Of a stretch of 64,000 nucleotides of DNA, positions 1-12,066 are shown one piece after another. The notes below the pieces were generated by a model. That model was not told the DNA's origin. It did no database searches and saw nothing but the letters and a program-made list of their open reading frames with translations. The translations under genes were made by a program, and so were the position numbers. The DNA is from Lyophyllum atratum (taxonomy: Eukaryota > Basidiomycota > Agaricomycetes > Agaricales > Lyophyllaceae), in NCBI GenBank assembly GCA_014905825.1, contig JACGCN010000006.1, positions 682,001 to 746,000 on the forward strand. Direction: 5' to 3'. Position 1 is the first letter of the stretch, and each line of letters opens with the position of its first letter.

Positions 1-110
1 TTACCAAAAGATCTTGAGTTCTTGTTCAATGATTAATAAATATATCGTACAACATACTCTCCAGCGATACATATACATCCATTCCATTACGATACGAGAA
101 GTTACATCTC

Positions 111-3100
111 CTACAGTCCACCCTCATCCACACCAAACACATCCAACAGACTTCCCGTGGGCTGCTTCTCGCTCTCCGTCACAAACTCAAGCAAGCTCTC
201 GAACACCTCATTGCGCTGGCTGAACCGCGCTGCCGTCAGCTTCCCCGCTCCCACCCCAACCTCCGCGTCCCTCACCTCGCGTTCCAGAGGATCTTCGACC
301 TCTTTTAATGCTTGCGGATTGACAGCCCGCACGCCATGCGTCGCACCCGACTCGTCCTCGTCCAGCTGATCGGTCCAGGGGCCGTCGATGTCGGTGTCAG
401 GCGTATCGGGGCGGGAACGTTTGCGAGGGGGTGAGCCGTCGCTGCTTGGTGATGACTTGAGTCGCGAGTATGGCGACGGTGCAGAGGACGGGGGCTGCGA
501 CGAAGGTGAGGGGATGGAGGGAGAAAGTAGATGCGTGAGGAGTGAGCGGAAGACATTGGTCTCTTCGGCATCGGTGTGGTCAACCACGGCGGATACTTCG
601 GTCTGTAGGAAGCTCAAGGCCTTGATCGGGGGCGCGTCTTCACACATCTCTTGGAACCTAGTAACGGGGCATTCGTTAAAGACGTGTCTAGATAAGAGAA
701 CGCCACTTACTGCTGCTGTCGTATCTTGTAGGTGGCCCGGCGGACAACCTCCTCTGAACCAACCCTGACAAATATGAGTCCCAGAATACCAACACACGAG
801 TCAAGTAAGGAGACCAACCTGATCAGCGTCATCTGCCACAAATCATCCAACCTCTCCTCCTTCTGCCCCTCCTCTACCGGCACATCCGCTCTACTCCTCC
901 CGTGCTCCATCTGTCCCACAATCCCCGCGTTCCCTCCGTGCATAAACACCGTCTTCGTGTTGGGGTTATACACCACCTGGTGCGCGTATCTTGCTACTGG
1001 TTCTTCCGCCGACTCCCCTTCCGCAAGGTGGTGAGCGACGCCTTTAGGGGAACCGTACGAAGGTGGCGAGAGTATCTGGGTCCAGGTGCCTGGCCGCCGG
1101 CTGTACCTGAACAGCCAGTTGGGGGACTCAGACGCTAGCGTCGTTATTTCACCTCCTTGCTGGCTTCTTGTCAAGCCGCAGAACACGTAGAGCTCGCGCG
1201 AGTTCGGGTCGATGACCGCGCGCTGGCTGAAGCAGGAGTCTGGCCCACCGGAGGCAGAGAAGTTGGAGTAGAGTTCTGTTGCTGTGTTTGTGGCGATATC
1301 GTAAGCATACATGTCGGAGAGATATTTGTCGTCGCGTTGCCCGGCGAAGATGAAGAGAGTGCGGGTGGAAGGCTCGATAACCATCGAGTGACCTAAAAAC
1401 CGGCATATGTTTAGCAGATGAAAGTAAGGGCTTCGCGATGGTCGTACCAAAACGGGATGGTATGATTGTCTGCGAAGAATTTGAGGAGTCGGGATGTCTG
1501 GTTGGAATGTCAGTAAGAGAAGCAGTGGCTTGAAGTTCTACTCACTGCAGTAGCTTCCACTTGCTCAGCCGGACGTTATAGCTGTATAGACCAGAATATT
1601 TGACAGAATCCCAGTCGCCGTCAACTACTCTGCCGCCAAACACGTAAAGGATCTGCGTCTCGCAGTCCATGACCATCTGGTGATCAAATACTAACGGGGG
1701 CCCGCCCGATGACTATATATATACGTGAATAAAAAGGCGTCAGATGAATTAAACCTGGCGAACGCACTGCGGTATCGAAATACAGAAAATCCCATTTTCC
1801 AGAATCCATCCCTCGTGTATGATACCTGTAGAACTCCGAACAGAAGGCCCGCACAGGGGGCGTTGAAGAGTCTCTGGCGGTACCTTCAGAGGATCCCGGG
1901 GTTCCACCTTCATTGGTTGCCCTGGCCGAGTCTAAATCGCTGAGTCGTCCTAGTAAATATATGCTCCCCGTTTTGGTGTCGAAAACCATTTTGTGACACG
2001 AACGGGCGCCAGGAGCGTTCTGCTCCCCAGATGTACTATGACTGAGAACGCGCCATTTGTCCTCCTTGACACTGTAGACCCAAAAGTCGTCTAAACTCTT
2101 TTCGCCGTCCCAACCCCCAAATAGATAGATCATGTCATTGACGGGGTCTATGCACATGGCGTGGCCACCCCGTGGAGATGGGACGTCGCCATCGGGGTCC
2201 GTGCCACGGAGCTGTTTCCAGACGGCGTACGGTTGGGTACCGTGTAGGTATGAATCGCAAAGACCCGCTTTGGAAATGATCGAGACCAATTGCTCGGCTC
2301 GCTGCCAGTTCCCTTGCAGAACTACGCTTTCGTGCAATTTCGTGATGAGAGGGTGTTCGAGTTGGAAACCAGAGCGGGACACGATAGACTCGTAGGGGGT
2401 AAGTAGTCGGCGTTGTCGTAGGTGTTTGAGTACATGTCGGAGAGCAGCAGTTTCTCGATACTTGGGAAGCGAGTTATTTCGGCAGCCTGGTTGTTGAACG
2501 AGTATTGACCAACCTCGTCGTATTTCTTTCGAACTTGTTCCACGACTGCTGCATTGGTGATGCCTGTCATGGAGACATGCCATATTGATGTGTGAAAGCT
2601 CTGTCCATGCGCACTAAAGACGATGCTTCATGAAAGTATACGTTGTCGAAGCCTTTAATCAACTTACGACATCGGCACTATCTTTATGTATTGAGTTGGG
2701 AAAGATACGCCAGCATTATTGAGGTGCTTGATGGGAAACGTCTCCGGAATTGAATCATTCTTCAACCCGGCATGAAGGACCTCGCTCATATGTTCAGAAT
2801 TGGTGCCAACATATAGTTTGAATTCCTTCATGTTGCAAGGATGGGCTAGTCGAGAGGGTCAACGCTAGATGTTTGAAGGAATACATAAACTGATGGCATA
2901 CGCTTATGAAACTAATATTACAAGTGTCAGTCCGCCTCTGTGTTAAGATGCAAGTATGACGCACCTTCCCAAATGTCACGGTTCCTAAGCATACCAAAAA
3001 CGGCGTCAATGTAAGGCAATGGGTATAAAAAGTAGTCCACGCAACTGAGAACGGCTAGATTTTGCAGACGAAGGAGAATCCACTGATTCGAATTCCCTTG

Positions 3101-3250
3101 AGAGTTTCCACTCCATCTACTTGCCTGGTCCATGCTCCTGTCAACCAGTATATTCTCTGCAGCATATCGTCCGCTATGCGCAGAAGACCGATCAATGGTG
3201 TAGGTCAATGGTACCGAGGCTTCAACATTGAGCTGGCTGCCGGAGAACAT
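111..3250 (-). CDS. Muskelin-like kelch protein (CTLH/GID E3 ligase component)
   Basis: Muskelins are kelch-repeat subunits of the CTLH/GID ubiquitin ligase. The N-terminus (from 3250) carries the discoidin-like muskelin domain with the motif ENILVDRSMDQASRW. Splicing gives VTFGKFHKPHPCNMKEF, then SFHTSIWHVSMTGI (about 2560-2610), the family pattern. A LisH/CTLH-like helical region follows (LKHLRQRRLLTPYESI, 2390-2460). The kelch blades run from about 2200 to 830 (PSPRGGHAMCIDPV, DDFWVYSVKEDKW, HSMVIEPSTRTLFIFAGQ). The C-terminal part has SFLQTEVSAVVDHTDAEE and an acidic tail. At least eight exons are needed, including a 20-base exon (2965-2984) and a 10-base exon (2902-2911). An intron near 2471-2520 joins KKYDE to YRETAALRHVL. 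The start at 3250 is the first in-frame ATG before the discoidin domain. Family assignment is firm; some splice sites are estimates. Confidence 0.88.
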
Positions 3251-4061
3251 GCTCCAAGTTCACCAGGAAGCAAGGGTCGTGATGATAGAATGGGGCCTTG
3301 CCACCGTTGAAACCGATGATCAGACTCGTAGAGCTCAGAGAGCTGTAGTGCCAAGCGTCACATGGATTATCGCGTCATGGATTGTGACTAGTGTCACTGT
3401 CACTCCACGCGTGCTTATGTTCCTGGAATTGAAATTGATTCCGAACCAGGACAACGACTTGAGATGTCCTGGCTATTCTCGCATGCCGTACGCTTGGTGC
3501 ACATGGCACAACATCCAATAGCTTTTTCCCATCTCTTTGGCCCCTGAGAAACCACAGGAAACCACACACCTTATCTCGCACAGGCACGACAGTCCTTGGG
3601 GTAACATTAACTTTTGGAGGGGCAGATTGACGATCAAAAGGCGACTTCGACTCCGAACCCCTTCAAGGATCCTCATGAGGAGAATAGTGGCCCAAATTAA
3701 CATATCTCTATAGCAGTTACTTGACGGTTGGCAGTCCTATCTTGGAAATGACTGCTAGCTCGGCTTCACGATGAAGAAAGCATCCAAGATTACCCGAATT
3801 GCATCATGTACGTGAACCTGGAGATTTCATGAATCATTTTACGATTATTTGACGAGTATCATGTCACCTTGGCGCCATTTTCGCAGATCATCAGTGTACT
3901 TACAGCGCTTACCGATCGAAAGTGATGCATGTCGGGCACGAGTGCCAAAACCTCCCATCACCATATGGTCATCTAAGTTATAGATACCGGCAGTGAGCCC
4001 AACCGACCTTTCGCAATCCGGTGTTCCTTTTATACCACATGCATGCTTCCCCTGGGATTCG
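3251..4061. other. Intergenic region between divergent muskelin and subtilase genes
   Basis: About 810 bases with no convincing coding frame. It must hold both divergent promoters. I see nothing else beyond the subtilase TATA box at its right end. Confidence 0.6.
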
Positions 4062-4069
4062 TATATAAG
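4062..4069 (+). promoter_or_regulatory. TATA box of subtilase gene
   Basis: TATATAAG lies 45 bases before the ATG at 4114, a usual distance for a highly expressed secreted-enzyme gene. Confidence 0.6.
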
Positions 4070-4113
4070 ATTTCAGCGATGTATTCCATTATTCTCATCC
4101 TTGGGAATTTGCC

Positions 4114-7100
4114 ATGAAGTCCCTCACATGGGTTGTTGTGCCATCCCTCTTGAGTGCGGGTTTGGCTTTTGGCGCGGTTCCCCTCTCTAGTGTCAAGAGA
4201 GTATCAAACCTACCGACGGTCCCAAACAAGTTCATTGTGGAGGTGGATACTGTTGCCAACATTCCCAACAAACGATCACCCTCTGTAAGTCCTCGCGTCC
4301 CATACTCCCTGAGGTTCTTGAAACTGAACTCTCTCTGCAGCCTCATGAGCTTCTTTACGACTCCTTAAGGAAGCGTGCCGTCGGTTTTGAAGTTGACAAA
4401 GAATTCAACTCTCAGGGCCTATTTGTCGGTGCTGCGCTAACATTGACAGTAAGTTACATCTTCCTTTACATCAAGATTTCGTTAACCATCTAATCCTTCA
4501 GGACTCGAAGGTACATACAAGTTGGATGTATTCCAAGCCTCTTCTGACACAATGTCCTAGGATGCTACCGCCTTGCAAACTACACCAGGTGTTAAGGCTA
4601 TTCGTGCAGTGCGAAAATTCGAGCGTCCCGCGTGCGTATTCTTCCATATAACACTGCAGCTGCTGCCGGCTCAAACTCTCCTCCGTAGGCCAGTCAAAGT
4701 TCATGTTGTGACGGGGCCTAACGACGCTGCTATCCCACCCGACTCGCAATCTACACATATCTTGACTGTCAGTACCCATCTTTCAAATAAACCATAGGCT
4801 GAAGGCTCACTACGTATTCTACAGGGTGTCGACAAACTCCATGCTGAGGGGATCACCGGCAAGGGGATAAAGATTGGAATGTAAGGCTTTCCATTGGCTC
4901 CCCTTTTGCTTTACTTAATTGAAGCTATTAGTATCGATACAGGTCAGCAGATCCTGCATTCTGTATCGCAACTTAATCAGTCTAACCAATGATCGCATAG
5001 GTATTGACTACACTCATCCTGCTCTTGGTGGTGGTTTCGGACCAGGCCACAAAGTCATTGGTGGTTTCGACCTTGTTGGCGACGCCTATGACGGTAGATA
5101 TCCAGCCTTATCAGAGCTAGCGTCCCACTCAACGGTGTATTCGCAGGTACGAACACCCCCCTCCCTGATGCTGATCCATTAGATCAGTGTGCTGGTCACG
5201 GAACGCATGTCGCTGTAGGTTTCTCCATTGGAATGCTCATCTATCATCACCTTATGCAATGATGCAGGGTATCATCGGCGCCAACCCTGGTAATGCGTTC
5301 AACATAAGCGGAGTCGCGTACGACGCGTCTATCTCTTCATATAGGGTGTTCGGATGCGTGGGGTTCGTTACTGACGACGGTTGGTCTCCTCAACTATTAC
5401 TTCGCCACTGAGGCTCGGTTTACTAACCGCCAATGCCCCAGTGATCGTTGACGCACTGCTTCTCGGTGTGCAAGACGGACAAGATATCCTTTCACTCTCG
5501 TTGGGCGGTGCAGACGGTTGGACAGAATCCTCAAGTTCTGTCGTTGCCAGCAGAATCGCGGCGTCAGGCAAAGTTGTCACCATCGCAGCTGGAAACGACG
5601 TGAGTATAACCTTTATTGTATGTGTTCTCATTTCTGATGAGTCGAGTGCACTCTCTAGGGTTCCTCGGGATCATGGTATACATCTAGCCCCGGAAACGGT
5701 GTTGATGTCATATCAGCGGCCTCCCTCGACAAGTTTGTTATCCTCGTGCTGTAGTCCTTATGCATTGGCTGACACTCGTGTCAGCACTGTCATTCCGCTG
5801 CAGAATCTTACAGTGGCCGGCGTTGCACATCCACCTATCACCTATTTCTCAACTTTCCCTCTACCATTCACAGGCGCATTCCCAATCTTCGCCACATCGA
5901 AGGACGCAACCGTCGTTGACGATGCTTGCAACCCGCTGCCCGACACGACGCCGGATCTATCGCCATTTGTTGTTATCGTCCGCAGAGGCTCTTGCACTTT
6001 TGTGAGCTACAAACATCATCCCTAGCTGCACACGAGCTTAGACTTTACTCTTTAGGTACAGAAAGTCTCGAACATCCAGGCTCAAGGCGCAAAGGTTGCG
6101 TTGATCTATGAGTTAGTCCATCGAGGCTTGTCTATGCGCCTACATTTTTTAACATTTTCTTAGCAACGGGAGCGGCTTTGCTGGAATCACTGTCGGCGAC
6201 TTCCCGGCTGTCCTCATCCAAGCGGCGGACGGCGAATTCGTATGTGTTGATATATTCCCATTATTAATTGAACTTACACCGTTCCCCGATAGCTGGTATC
6301 GCAATTCGCGGCTGGTGTCCCCGTGACGGTCACCTTCCCTCAGACAGGCGGTTCTACCGACTTCCCTGATCCTGCTGGAGGCCTAATTTCTTCTTTCACG
6401 AGGTGCGTCTTCACACTACTTCTTCCACCTCTTTATCTTACTCGTAAGCAGTTATGGCCCATCAAATGACTTCTTCTTCAAGCCAGCCGTCGCTGCTCCT
6501 GGAGGTAACATTTTGTCGACCCTCCCAGTCACACAGGGGTCTTTCGGCGTCGAGTCCGGAACCTCGATGGCTACGCCATTCGTGGCAGGAAGCGCTGCCC
6601 TAGTCCTCTCTGTTAAAGGGAAATCGGAAGCTGTGGCCAGAGGTCTTCGTACCCTATTCGAGACGACTGCGCAAAGGGTGCCATCCAGTCACACCGATGG
6701 AGACCCACTGCAAACCGTCACGCAACAAGGTGCTGGTTTGATCAATGTGTTCAAAGCGATCCACACCACCACTATTGTCTCGCCTGGAGAGCTCATTCTC
6801 AACGACACTGCTCATTTCGAGAACTGGTGAGATCGTTCCTTCATTGTTGACGATACGGTAACCGATGGAGCTCCACAGGCAAACTTTCACTGTAAAGAAC
6901 ACGGCGAACACTGCCAAGAAGTTCACCCTCAGTCATGTACCTGCTGGAACGGCTGTCACAGTCCAACCAGTGAGCAAATCATGTTCCTTACATCCAGCTT
7001 AGTCTTTCTGACCAAAACAACATCAGGGCACTATTTTCCCAGCAAACGGGCCAGTACCTCTCACAAGCGCTGCTGCATCGGTGTGGTTCAGTCAAAAAAG

Positions 7101-7829
7101 CTTCACTGTCGGCCCTGGAGAAACACACACCGTCACTGCGAGTTTCACTCTGCCAAAGGGTGACGCATCGTCGTTCCCCGTCTTCTCAGGCTTCATCGAA
7201 ATCACCAGCGGCTCCGAAAGCCACCACGTCACCTACATAGGCCTCGCAGCCTCTCTTAAGGACAAACAAGTCGTCGACAACACCGACGCATTCTTCGGCG
7301 TCCCGCTCCCCGCCCTCCTGAACTCCGTCGGGGATCTCCAAGAGGGCCCGACGAATTATACCTTTGTTGGCGAAGACTTCCCAACGCTCCTGTACCGCCT
7401 GGTGTTTGGCACTCCCGCGTTCCGTGTGGACCTTGTGGATCATAACATTCAACTTACGGGTACATTGAACGCGCGCCAAGGGCGACATGCAGGTCCGTCC
7501 TTCACGTTCCCGCATGCTCATGCGGGCGGCTCGTTCGGGAGAGTCAGGATCATTGGTCCGCTCGCCGAGCTCGATTTCATCACTCGCAACAACGAGGTAA
7601 TTTTCCTTACCCTTACTTATTGAACTGCACTCTAACATTCAATATTCAGGACCCGCAGGATAACGGGTTTACCACCATTGCCTTGGCTTCCCCGAGCTTT
7701 GCCAATGGAACACAGATCGCGAACGGATCCTACAGGGTACTTGTACGCGCCCTGAAGGTGACGGGCGATGCCCAGACGCAGGAGGACTATGAGAGTTGGC
7801 TCAGTCCTATTGTGGGGATTACGGTGTAG
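4114..7829 (+). CDS. Secreted subtilisin-like serine protease with PA insert and Fn3-like domain
   Basis: Extracellular S8 peptidase. A signal peptide (MKSLTWVVVPSLLSAGLAFG) is followed by an I9-type propeptide (KFIVEVDTVANI to VRKFERP). Catalytic residues: Asp in IIDTGIDYTHP, assembled across three exons with the Asp on an 11-base exon at 4932-4942; His in GHGTHVAGIIGANPG, split by an intron starting at 5215; oxyanion Asn in VTIAAGND (about 5580-5600); Ser in ESGTSMATPFVAGSAA (about 6550-6600). A protease-associated insert sits between His and Ser (about 5860-6240, LSPFVVIVRRGSCTFVQKV). After the Ser comes an Fn3_5-like region typical of C5a-peptidase-type fungal subtilases, and the gene ends at the stop at 7829. 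More than ten exons. All catalytic residues are intact. It converges on CCR4. Confidence 0.9.
4932..4942 (+). other. 11-base micro-exon carrying the subtilase catalytic Asp
   Basis: TATCGATACAG is flanked by an AG acceptor and a GTCAGC donor. Joined to neighbours it completes Lys-Ile-Gly-Ile-Ile-Asp-Thr-Gly-Ile-Asp-Tyr, the family's catalytic Asp motif. The reading frame is kept only with this exon. Confidence 0.85.
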
Positions 7830-8635
7830 TTTTTATTGGGGTTTTATTTGTAATTTGCCTTTATACCCGGGAATACACGCGCTCTCACTAGGGTACTGCA
7901 CTCACTGGAAGCTTTTGCTTTGACACCAGCAACCCACTCGGCCATGAAGACTGGCGCCTGGGATTCCAAGGGTTGGATGACCAAAACGCATATTCTCGCT
8001 GCTACTCGCGACGACCTACCTATCCTGTATGTTGCAAATGCCAAGACAAGTCTGAGAGATGGAAATTTCTTGTTTATCAAATGCGACGAGAGCCATACAA
8101 CGTGCTACACAAACTAGACTGGAGGAATAGATGCTGATCGGATACGACACAAGTGAGAGAGAGAGAGGGTAGGCGTGACAGCAGGAGAAGACACAAAATG
8201 ACTGGTAAAAAGGAAGGAAGGTAAGGGTTGGTAGAATGAAAATTGTGAATGAAAGAAAAAAAAGAATGTTTGTGAATGTGCGTGGATCTTAAAGAAAAAC
8301 CAGGGGGACACTGGAGTGGTGAAAGGAATTTGTTATATACTATTGCGACACAAAAAAGGACATCATCACGGAAATAAAATCAAAACAAGATACACTGGAA
8401 GGCGAGGCGCGGCGAGGGTGGTGGGAAGGGGGTGGTAGTGTGGGTGGTAGGTCGACCGATATATCATGTATGCTTTTCCAATACACGCAGAGGGATAAGG
8501 AGAGTGTAAGTACGGATGGACTGCAAGTATGTACGTAGATGACATTGACGAAGGGGAAGGGGAGACTGGATTGACAAGGAAGAGACGAGTATGAACCAAT
8601 GTTCGCACACAAATAACCCAAACCAAGCGGAAGAC
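7830..8635. other. Intergenic 3' region between convergent subtilase and CCR4 genes
   Basis: Contains both 3' untranslated regions and a purine-rich tract (about 8140-8290) including a short (GA)n run near 8155. No gene seen. Confidence 0.6.
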
Positions 8636-11059
8636 CTATGAGAACGTAGGCGGCGGCGGTCTCGGCGGGTTATCTCGCGGCGGCTTCACACGGAACTCGC
8701 TCACAATGCACACATGGCTATCAAACCAACAAAAAGGGCATGAGCACTCTCACACTACACAAAAACGAAAGCACCACCTACTCCGAAGGGTAATGCGCAT
8801 TCGGGAACCCCACCACCTTCTCCAAATACCCCTTATCCACCTCCCCAAGCACAGCATTAACCGCAAGGTTCGCACTCGAGTACCAAACATAATCAATCGA
8901 CCCCTGATAGCTCGGCGTATAGTTCGTGAGCGGGGGCCCACCCGCGCCCGGCGCCGCATACGCGCTCTTCAGGCCGAGCCGGTGCCTCAGCCCCTCCGTC
9001 GTGTACTTGCCGTACTTGTGCGACATAAAGTCCGCATGCGTCGCCGACAGCTGGCCGGTCGAGAGGAACTCGTACACGCCCGATTCGGGCACGGAGTTGA
9101 AGTCCCCGCATATGATCAGCGGAATCTTGGTGCCGTCTGAATAATGCGGCGCGGGCCGCGGTAAAGGCGGCTTGGACGTCGACGCTGCAGACGGGTCGTC
9201 CTTGTCCCCTTCCGATTCGGCGGTGGCCGCCGCAGGCGTCGGGGGTGGGGGAGGGGGGTACTTTGCGAAGTTGCTGGCGATCTTCTCGATCTCGTCGACG
9301 AGCAGGGCGGTTTGGACGAGCTTGACATCACGGTATACGGGGTCCCAATGGATGTGTGCGTTGGCGATGATGAAGCGTGTCCTGGTCTGCTTGTCTTCCA
9401 TGAGACACACGACAGCGAGGTTGTCCTTGATGAGCACACGGTTGAACATGTCGTCCGTCTTCTCGAAGTCGGGCCGTTGCATGGCCACGGCGCTGAACTC
9501 GATGAGTTGCTTCTCCACTAGCGTATACCTAAGAAGCAGTCAGCCCCGTCGAGGTTACACAAAAAGAGTGACGCACTTAGATGCCTTGTAGAATATCGCA
9601 CACCCATCGACCTGCCTCCGTTCAGTGTCCTTCATAGTCTTGTACCGCGACTTGGGCCAATGAATCCCGGCATAATCCTGTTCCTTCAGATGCTGCACGA
9701 AATAATCCTCGAATCCCGCAATATCCACCTCCTGCAAACACAGGAAATCCGCATCATGGTGCATCACCTCTGTCAAGATCAGCTCTTTGCGGTAGTCCCA
9801 TGTCAACGCCCATGCAGGCGTATACCCATACAGCCGCTCCGTTGCATACTTTTCGCATAGGATGTTGTAGCTGAGCACGCTGAATGTCTCCGCGTACGGG
9901 TCCGACTGCAGCGCTTCTTGTTCCGCGTGCGACAGCAGGTTCTTCCATATCCGCTCAGGCGGTGGTGAGGGGACCGGACACGAGTCCCGCAAGTACGATA
10001 TGAGAGCCGGTGTGCCGTCCTTCTGCACAATGGTCTTGAGCGACGAATCTAGCGGATTCCCCTCCACCCCTATTGTCTTCAGCTGGTGCAGCGTGCCGAG
10101 CTCAGGCGGGATGGTGGAAATGTGGTTGTCGAAGAGGTAGAGCTCCTTCAGTTGCGTGAGCATCCCCAGCTCCGGAGCAAGAGTCGTGAGGTTGTTTCCC
10201 GAGAGGTCCAGCAGCTCCAGATGCCGAAGCTTGGATATCTCGGGAGGTATTGAGGTTAGGGCATTATGGTTGAGATAGAGGTTGATAAGGAACTTGAAGG
10301 AGAAGAGGCCAGAGGTGGGCGGGATATTCTTGATGTTGACTCCGCCCATGTCCAGCGAGTTCCAAGTATTCTCTGGCGGTCGTATGGACGTCGGCCGGGG
10401 GGCTTCGGCGATGGGTGCCACTGTGGATGAGGGGTGGTTGACGGCTCCAGCGCTCACGGGTGAGGAATCCGAAGGGTCGGAGGAATCGGTATCTTTCGCT
10501 AAGCCGTTTATTTCTGGCGGTGGCTTGACAAAATTGGGATTCGTTATAGGGATGGCGGATTTGGTTACAGTCCGGGACGCCATTGCGCTTGCACGAGCAC
10601 GGTGGTGTGGCGAACGTGATGACCGAATCATCTGGGGTAAATTGAGAGAAGATAAGCAGTAATTCGGGTGAAAGAGCACGGCGGACGCACTTCACACTTG
10701 AGAAGCTGCTGCTGCCAATGCGGAGATATTATCTGGCTTCCGACACTTGCTGGTGAGCCCTGCGAGAGGACATGCTGCTGAAGAGAATGGCCATTCGGTG
10801 GTGAAGGATAGTGGGATAACGAGTTCTGATGGTGATGGTGCTGCATTGGCAGTGGATGGGGGTGGTGGGGGTGGTGCTGCATTGGATTTACGTTTCCGTT
10901 CGTGTAAATGGCATAGCCCGGGGACGGCGGTGGCGGGCCTACGTTGGGCTGTGAGCCTGGAGGACCGAGGACGGGGTGGTGAGGTCGCGGCCATGACGAC
11001 TGGTCATGATGATTTGCTAGCTTGTGGGCAATACCAGGGGATTGCTGAGGGTAGTACAT
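8636..11059 (-). CDS. CCR4: CCR4 deadenylase, catalytic subunit of CCR4-NOT
   Basis: Cytoplasmic 3'-5' poly(A) exonuclease of the CCR4-NOT mRNA decay complex. Exons 11059-10691, 10631-9577, 9528-8782 and 8717-8636 give 750 residues. The N-terminal region is rich in His, Pro and Gln (from MYYPQQSPG). Leucine-rich repeats follow (FLINLYLNHNALTSIPPEI, LELLDLSGNNLTTLAPELG), then the exonuclease/endonuclease/phosphatase domain. Active-site motifs are SYNILCEKYAT, FLCLQEVD, IIANAHIHWDP, IICGDFNSVPE and PSDH. The final Asp-His comes only after splicing the 8718-8781 intron, which puts the two active-site residues across a junction. Without that intron the frame stops at 8778. All catalytic motifs are present. 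Confidence 0.93.
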
Positions 11060-12066
11060 CGCATCAACGAGCTCTGATGCTTGTGACCGGCCACCGCTGG
11101 GCTGACGAGCGGTTCTGGTTGGAAAAGAGGGGGAGATATGCACGGGGAAGGTGTGTTGGTCGCTGTGATGGATGGTGAGCTCGCTGTCAGTGATTGTCCT
11201 CGACGACGTTGACTCCAACAAAGACACCGCGGCTGAGCTCGATCGTGGGAACAATCGGCAAATCGCACGTGACGCCCCAGACAATTGAATTGATGATAAA
11301 TTTAGCCAGGCCCAGAGGCCCAGAGCTCGTCGCCACACCCAGCGACGAGCCTCGAGCGTTCACGCACAAAAAATTCACTCTTGTCTACTCGTGCCTCTCT
11401 GTTGCGGCTGATCTTCGACGTTCATTATCTTTTTCCATCCTAGTCAACGAGAATTCCATCAATCATAGCAAGCTGCTGTTCTTTCCCTCATAACACCGAT
11501 CTCAACACCCTAGTGAAATATCTATATCAAGACAGACAGGCTCCCCCTATTTAATAATTTATGCGATCTATTAGAGGTGCCGCAAAAAAAATCAAACGAC
11601 AGGAGAACTCGGTTGGCTGGTATGTTCTGGGCATGCAACCGCTAGACATGTACACTCTGGATGATGCCGCGGAAGTTGCATCGCTCCAGATTCCTGCCGG
11701 AGAGGCTTATCCTGCGCCAGGGGAGCAGCCTGGACACGATCTTTTTAGTTCATAAGGCCTAAGGGGCGACGTGGGTCCGCGCATGGACGGCTTCTGAGAT
11801 CTGAACTCAGAAACAAGTTCTTGTCCTCGATCGTGTGAATAGCAGCATCTGACAATGAATCAGATCCTACTGAGCTCGCTGCTCACCGCGGCGATGAGTG
11901 CTGAATTCCGTGGCTACGATCCACGAGTAGCATGTTATCTACTTGGGTTCTCCGCATAAATATCTACCGCTGATCATTGTCAGGGTCCGACCATCACGTT
12001 CCCTCTAAATCGTACTATATAATTACCAGATCGTTATCCCAAAACATATCCTGTCCTCGTACCACC
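11060..12066. other. Divergent promoter region of CCR4 and ERG19
   Basis: About 1 kb with no supported coding frame. An AT-rich TATATAAT-like stretch around 12015-12022 lies about 45 bases upstream of the ERG19 start. Long open frames here (for example 11194-11493) lack any family resemblance. Confidence 0.6.

Noticed and set aside
8150..8172. (GA)n run considered as a regulatory repeat
   Set aside because: Short simple repeat in a 3' region between convergent genes; no reason to assign a role.
11194..11493. 99-codon frame upstream of CCR4
   Set aside because: Lies in the shared promoter region and has no recognisable motif.
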